From: Oscillospiraceae bacterium
Lineage (GTDB): Bacteria; Bacillota; Clostridia; Oscillospirales; Oscillospiraceae
Assembly: GCA_902795345.1 (NCBI GenBank)
Contig: CADBKO010000004.1
Span: 21,902-85,901, forward strand
DNA length: 64,000 nt
Reading direction: 5' to 3'
Under the pieces are notes generated by a model. It made no database searches and was not told the origin of the DNA. It saw only the letters and a list, made by a program, of their open reading frames with translations. Each line of letters starts with the position of its first letter. Position 1 is the first letter of the stretch. This document shows, one piece after another, positions 60,831 to 64,000 of this stretch. A program made the position numbers and the translations under genes.

Positions 60831-60922
60831 CCTCCCTCTTTGAGGGAGGTGGCATCGCCGCGAGGCGATGACGGAGGGAGTCAGCGTGATTCACAGCTGT
60901 CGCTGATTCGATACGCTGACTC
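60831..60922. repeat. Compound palindromic element with terminator activity
   Basis: Three hairpins in a row: CCTCCCTC/GAGGGAGG (60831-60849), CATCGCC/GGCGATG (60853-60870) and GAGTCAGCGT/ACGCTGACTC (60878-60922). The last is followed by TTTCTT, terminating the WYL gene. The first is followed by CTTTTTATT on the minus strand, terminating the dehydrogenase gene. The opening blocks resemble an intergenic repeat I associate with Oscillospiraceae genomes. Confidence 0.65.
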
Positions 60923-60926
60923 TTTC

Positions 60927-61904
60927 TTAGTACCCTGCCTCAAAGTCGATGCGCCCCGGCAGGGGTTCTCCCTTGAGGAAGAGGTCCAGATTGCGTAGGA
61001 AGGTGTCGTAGCGCCGTTTGTCCGTGGCGTCGGACCAGGCGGAGCAGTGGGGCGTGATGATGACGTTGGGGGCCTTCCACAGGGGGTGTCCCTCCGGCAG
61101 GGGCTCCGGCTCCGTCACATCCAGGCCCGCCCCGGCCAGACGCCCGTCCTCCAGGGCTTCCAGCAGGGCTTCGTGGTCGATGGTGCCGCCCCGCCCGATG
61201 TTCACCAGGATCGCGCCGGGCTTCACGGCGGCAAAGGCCGCCCTGTCCAGCAGGTGGCGGGTCTTTTCCGTGAAGGGCAGGGTGCTGAAGATGTAGTCCG
61301 CCTGGGAGAGGGCCTCGTGGAGCTTCTCCGGGGGCAGCATGCGGTCGTAGTCCGGGGGCAGGGGCTTGCCCGTGTCCCGCCGCAGGCCGGTGATGCGGCA
61401 GCCGAAGGCCCTCACCAGGGGCGTGATGGCGCTGGCCAGGTAGCCGGTGCCCAGCATCAGCACCTGGGCGTCGTGGAGTTCCTTCCGGGCATGGACGGCC
61501 TGCCATTTGCCCGCCAGCTGGTGGGTATACAGTTCCGGCAGCTTCCGCGTCAGGCTCAGAGCCATCCCCAGGGCGTGCTCCGCCATGGCGGGGGCGTGGA
61601 CCCCGGCGGCCCGGGTCACGATCACGTCCTCCCGGGCGTAGGTTTCCCGCTTTTCATAGCCGTTGACCCCGGCGGACTGCAGGTGCAGCCAGCGGAGCTT
61701 CCCCGCGTTTTTCAGCCATTGGGCCCGGGGGTGGCCGGTGATGACGTCGGCGTCCAGCACGTCGGCCTCCGTGCAGTCCAGGAAGGATCTGAAACGCCAG
61801 TCCATTTCGGGGAAGCGTTCCCGGCAGACCCGGGCTCCCGCTCCGTCCCCGTTCAGGGCGTCCGTCACCGGGCTGGAGAGTACGAGTATCTTCAGGGATT
61901 CCAT
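60927..61904 (-). CDS. D-2-hydroxyacid dehydrogenase
   Basis: The 325-residue NAD(P)-dependent enzyme has a Rossmann segment VLMLGTGYLASAITPLVRAFG, the substrate Arg in VNIGRGGTIDHEALLEAL, the catalytic Glu in DVTEPEPLPEGHPLW and the catalytic His in ITPHCSAW. It probably reduces a 2-keto acid; the PHCSAW form resembles glyoxylate/hydroxypyruvate reductases. It is a single gene divergent from an SDR gene, with which it shares a -35 box. Confidence 0.9.
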   Translation of the reverse strand: MESLKILVLSSPVTDALNGDGAGARVCRERFPEMDWRFRSFLDCTEADVLDADVITGHPRAQWLKNAGKLRWLHLQSAGVNGYEKRETYAREDVIVTRAAGVHAPAMAEHALGMALSLTRKLPELYTHQLAGKWQAVHARKELHDAQVLMLGTGYLASAITPLVRAFGCRITGLRRDTGKPLPPDYDRMLPPEKLHEALSQADYIFSTLPFTEKTRHLLDRAAFAAVKPGAILVNIGRGGTIDHEALLEALEDGRLAGAGLDVTEPEPLPEGHPLWKAPNVIITPHCSAWSDATDKRRYDTFLRNLDLFLKGEPLPGRIDFEAGY

Positions 61905-61938
61905 GATCGCGCCTCCTTGCAGTTCGTTTTATGCTTCC

Positions 61939-61967
61939 AGCATAGCAGAATCCGCTTCCGTTTGCAA
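61939..61967 (-). promoter_or_regulatory. Promoter of the 2-hydroxyacid dehydrogenase, sharing its -35 box
   Basis: Minus strand TTGCAA (61962-61967), 17 nt, TATGCT (61939-61944). TTGCAA is palindromic, and the same six bases are the -35 of the plus-strand promoter. Confidence 0.65.
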
Positions 61968-61990
61968 TTCGATTCCTCCTGTGTTACTAT
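61962..61990 (+). promoter_or_regulatory. Promoter of the SDR gene, sharing its -35 box
   Basis: TTGCAA (61962-61967), 17 nt, TACTAT (61985-61990). Confidence 0.65.
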
Positions 61991-62022
61991 TTCTTCAAAC
62001 AATCAAGAAAGGACGAGATACT

Positions 62023-62823
62023 ATGAAGCTGCCCCCTATTGAGAACATGACCGGCGTCTTCGACGTGCGGGGAATGAACGTGGTGGTCACCGGCGGCAAC
62101 CGGGGCATCGGCTACGGCATCAGCAAGGCCTTTGCCCAGAGCGGCTGCAACGTGGCCATCCTGTGCCGGAACGTGGCCTCCGGGGAGGAGACCGCCAAGG
62201 AGCTGCGCGCCTTCGGCACCGACGTCTTTGCCGTCAGCTGCGACACCTCCTCTCTGGACAGCGTGAAGGCTGCCGCCGCGGAAGTTTTCAAGCGCTTCCA
62301 TAGCCTGGAGGTGCTGGTGAACAACGCCGGGGTCTCCACCGTGGTCCACTTCCTGGACGACAAGGACCTGGGGGAGTGGAACCGGGTGCTGAATACCAAT
62401 CTCCACGGCCCGGCCAACTGCGTCTATTGCTTCGCTCCCAAGATGGTGGAGGGGGGCAAGGGCGGCAGCATCATCAATATTTCCTCCATCGGCGGCCAGT
62501 GCGTGGGCAACACCAGGGACCAGCCCATGGCCCCCTACAATGCTTCCAAGGCGGCGCTGAACCACCTGACCAGGTTCCTGGCCATCGACCTGGGGGACTA
62601 CGGCATCCGGGTCAACGCCATCGCCCCCGGCCCCACCCACAGCGACCTGGACAAGGACCTGCCCCCCTCCGCTCTGGCGGCTATTGAAAACGGCATGCCC
62701 ATGCACCGCTTCGGCATGCCCATCGAGATCGGCGCCCTCTGCGTGTTCCTGGCCTCCCCGGCGGCGGTGCAGATGACCGGCAACGTCATCGAGCACGACG
62801 GCGGCATGCATCTCATCGGATAA
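62023..62823 (+). CDS. SDR family oxidoreductase
   Basis: The 266-residue classical short-chain dehydrogenase has the cofactor loop TGGNRGIG (23-30), VNNAGVST (99-106), the serine in NISSIGG and the catalytic YNASK (Y172, K176). The C-terminal MTGNVIEHDGGMHLIG is usual for gluconate-5-dehydrogenase-like and sugar or polyol SDRs. The ATG at 62023 follows AAAGGACGAG; the frame stays open far upstream but that part is not coding. It may act with the divergent keto-acid dehydrogenase. Confidence 0.9.
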   Translation: MKLPPIENMTGVFDVRGMNVVVTGGNRGIGYGISKAFAQSGCNVAILCRNVASGEETAKELRAFGTDVFAVSCDTSSLDSVKAAAAEVFKRFHSLEVLVNNAGVSTVVHFLDDKDLGEWNRVLNTNLHGPANCVYCFAPKMVEGGKGGSIINISSIGGQCVGNTRDQPMAPYNASKAALNHLTRFLAIDLGDYGIRVNAIAPGPTHSDLDKDLPPSALAAIENGMPMHRFGMPIEIGALCVFLASPAAVQMTGNVIEHDGGMHLIG

Positions 62824-62833
62824 GGAAAATCAG

Positions 62834-62862
62834 CAGGGCCTCCCCGACATGGGGAGGCCCTG
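62834..62862. terminator. Bidirectional terminator
   Basis: CAGGGCCTCCCC/GGGGAGGCCCTG followed by TTTTGC on plus; between converging genes. Confidence 0.85.
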
Positions 62863-62867
62863 TTTTG

Positions 62868-63665
62868 CTACCCTCTGACGAAGGCGATATAGCCGTAGTG
62901 CGGCGTTTCATAATCCGCCAGGCCCCAGGCATAGCCCCGGGAGGCCAGGGTCACGGCATTCTCTTCGATGCTGCCGCTGCCCGCCCAGGCCGGGTCCGCG
63001 ATGAGCCAGTCCTCGCCGCTGCGCCCCAGGACCAGCACCCAATGGTGCTGCGTGCCGCCTCTGACGCTGTGAACCGCCGCCGCGATGGGCAGCCCCGCCG
63101 CCAGAGCGTCGTCGATGGCGCCGGTCAGTTCCCCCAGACTGCCCTCATACCCGTCGGTCTTGTAGACAGCGCGGTAAGTATGCCCGTCGGAGCCGGTATA
63201 GGTTTCTCCCTCCAGTCCCCGGCAGCAGCTCCCGCCCAGGTCGGCGGTGCCGAAGTCGTCCCGGCCCGACAGCAGGTTCAGGGCCATGGCTGCGGCGGTG
63301 GCCTTGCAGGTCCGGCGGGCCTGATGAAGGAAGCGCACCCGCCCCAGGTTTGTTTCCAGGGGCCCCGGCTCGCCCTCCGGCCGCCGGAGGGCCCCGTTGC
63401 GCAGCAGCCAGAGCAGGGCGGTGTTCTGCGCTGCGGTGCCTTGATACTCCCGATAGCCGTTGGCAAGGGCGATCTCGGCGCGGTAATCGAAGGAATACTC
63501 CGCTCCGACGCTCCGGAGGCCGTCCACCAGGGAGGCTTCGTCCCATGCGCAGGCGGGGAAGCAGTTTTCCCCCGCGGCAGAAACCCCCTCCGGCAGCAGG
63601 AACAGCAGGCAGACAAGGCACAGCGCGCCCCCGGCGGCCTTCCGGATTCTGTTTCGTTTTTTCAT
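62868..63665 (-). CDS. Secreted papain-like (C39-type) peptidase
   Basis: The 265-residue protein has a signal peptide (about 1-31; GALCLVCLLFLLPEGVSAAG). The late half has the C39-like pattern: C120 in RRTCKATAAAMALNLL, H208 in GGTQHHWVLVLG and D224 in WLIADPAWAG, a plausible Cys-His-Asp set. No ABC transporter is nearby, so it is probably a free secreted peptidase rather than a bacteriocin exporter. The ATG at 63665 follows AGGAGGA. Confidence 0.75.
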   Translation of the reverse strand: MKKRNRIRKAAGGALCLVCLLFLLPEGVSAAGENCFPACAWDEASLVDGLRSVGAEYSFDYRAEIALANGYREYQGTAAQNTALLWLLRNGALRRPEGEPGPLETNLGRVRFLHQARRTCKATAAAMALNLLSGRDDFGTADLGGSCCRGLEGETYTGSDGHTYRAVYKTDGYEGSLGELTGAIDDALAAGLPIAAAVHSVRGGTQHHWVLVLGRSGEDWLIADPAWAGSGSIEENAVTLASRGYAWGLADYETPHYGYIAFVRG

Positions 63666-63750
63666 AAGATCCTCCTTCCTGCCCATATGGTAGCAAAAAC
63701 CGGGCGGAAAGGCTCTGGTAAATGATGGAAACGCACGGACGGGCAGGTCA

Positions 63751-63779
63751 TTGACTTTTGTCTGCTGCGGTGGTATGAT
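63751..63779 (+). promoter_or_regulatory. Promoter of tRNA-Leu
   Basis: TTGACT (63751-63756), 17 nt, TATGAT (63774-63779), 18 nt before the tRNA. Confidence 0.7.
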
Positions 63780-63797
63780 TCCCCCGTTCCGAAGCGC

Positions 63798-63884
63798 GCC
63801 GGCGTGGCGGAACAGGCAGACGCAGGGGACTTAAAATCCCCCGGTGGCAACACTGTGCGGGTTCGACCCCCGCCGCCGGCACCA
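63798..63884 (+). tRNA. tRNA-Leu (UAA)
   Basis: Acceptor arms GCCGGCG/CGCCGGC, discriminator A and encoded CCA enclose a class II tRNA with a long variable arm. The anticodon arm is GGGGA-CTTAAAA-TCCCC with TAA at 63832-63834, and the T arm contains GGTTCGA. The 87-nt length fits tRNA-Leu. Confidence 0.95.
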
Positions 63885-63917
63885 CAAAAGGCCGCCCATC
63901 GGGGCGGCCTTTTGTGG
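63882..63917 (+). terminator. Terminator of tRNA-Leu
   Basis: CCACAAAAGGCCGCCC pairs with GGGCGGCCTTTTGTGG directly after the CCA end. Nothing further is recognisable from 63918 to the window end. Confidence 0.85.
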
Positions 63918-64000
63918 TCACGAAGACGGGTCTCATCGGAATCGCCGCCGCAGGCGAGCGGGCGCCTGAGCGTGAAACGCGAAGAAGTGCCCTTGGGGTA

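Noticed and set aside
62868..63665. Bacteriocin-processing C39 exporter
   Set aside because: There is no membrane or ATPase domain and no precursor peptide nearby; the protein has a signal peptide and stands alone.
63748..63936. Small minus-strand ORF over tRNA-Leu
   Set aside because: It is the complement of the tRNA and its terminator, a common false gene in databases.

Overview
The window is a 64 kb piece of a high-GC Gram-positive anaerobe chromosome, most like a clostridium of the Oscillospiraceae type. This is judged from the gene set and signals: a tyrosine T-box before tyrS, a Bacillus/Clostridium-type 6S RNA, a HisZ-dependent histidine operon, a YerC/TrpR-like regulator, a SpoVB-like flippase, a SleB-like cell-wall hydrolase, BlaI/BlaR1 regulation, iron-sulfur redox enzymes and many TTG/GTG starts with strong AGGAGG sites. 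Almost all of the sequence is coding. I see no prophage, transposase, integrase or CRISPR array. The mobile or repetitive DNA is limited to short palindromic elements.

Layout. 1-2.9 kb: end of mtaB, then serC-serA behind a perfect promoter. 3-6.3 kb: a class A PBP (minus) and a DUF1292 protein. 6.3-6.7 kb: 6S RNA (minus). 6.7-8.3 kb: ketopantoate-reductase-like and cyclase-family genes. 8.3-10.1 kb: T-box and tyrS, followed by a 200-bp MITE-like element in the loop of the tyrS terminator. 10.4-16.5 kb: blaI, a giant blaR1-like gene and a paralogous lipoprotein. 16.6-17.6 kb: UroD-like methyltransferase. 17.8-26.1 kb: the complete histidine operon hisZGDCBHAF-IE-J (minus). 26.3-28.6 kb: glycosidase and cupin. 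28.6-34.5 kb: polA-rimI-tsaD and a flippase. 34.7-36.5 kb: two sugar-type ABC permeases. 36.6-42.2 kb: epsC, an OYE-type flavoenzyme, HU, a DUF2148 protein, YegP and an XRE regulator. 42.3-45.7 kb: a three-gene CoA-ligase / zinc-ribbon / flavin-FeS-CCG redox cluster. 45.8-46.2 kb: yerC. 46.3-52 kb: liv operon and a bicupin. 52.1-54.6 kb: ybaK, gntR and gap. 54.7-55.9 kb: metA with a leader-peptide attenuator. 56-63.7 kb: DUF3810, SleB-like, aldo/keto reductase, SLOG, WYL, 2-hydroxyacid dehydrogenase, SDR and C39-like peptidase genes. 63.8 kb: tRNA-Leu(UAA).

The most interesting signals are regulatory. (1) metA is preceded by its own promoter, a Shine-Dalgarno and a 31-codon ORF with eight Met codons in twelve positions (MMMCMPMGMCMM), followed by mutually exclusive hairpins ending in a terminator: a trp-type attenuator for methionine. 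(2) The his operon promoter and the yerC promoter, 20 kb apart, share a near-identical palindromic operator over the -10 box, pointing to YerC as the histidine repressor. (3) Two divergent gene pairs have overlapping promoters. One pair shares a single palindromic -35 hexamer. The other makes a leaderless mRNA. (4) A MITE-like element with a 9-bp target duplication split a terminator hairpin. Amino-acid genes here thus use four kinds of control: T-box (Tyr), protein operator (His), leader-peptide attenuation (Met) and perhaps a leader terminator (branched-chain amino-acid uptake).
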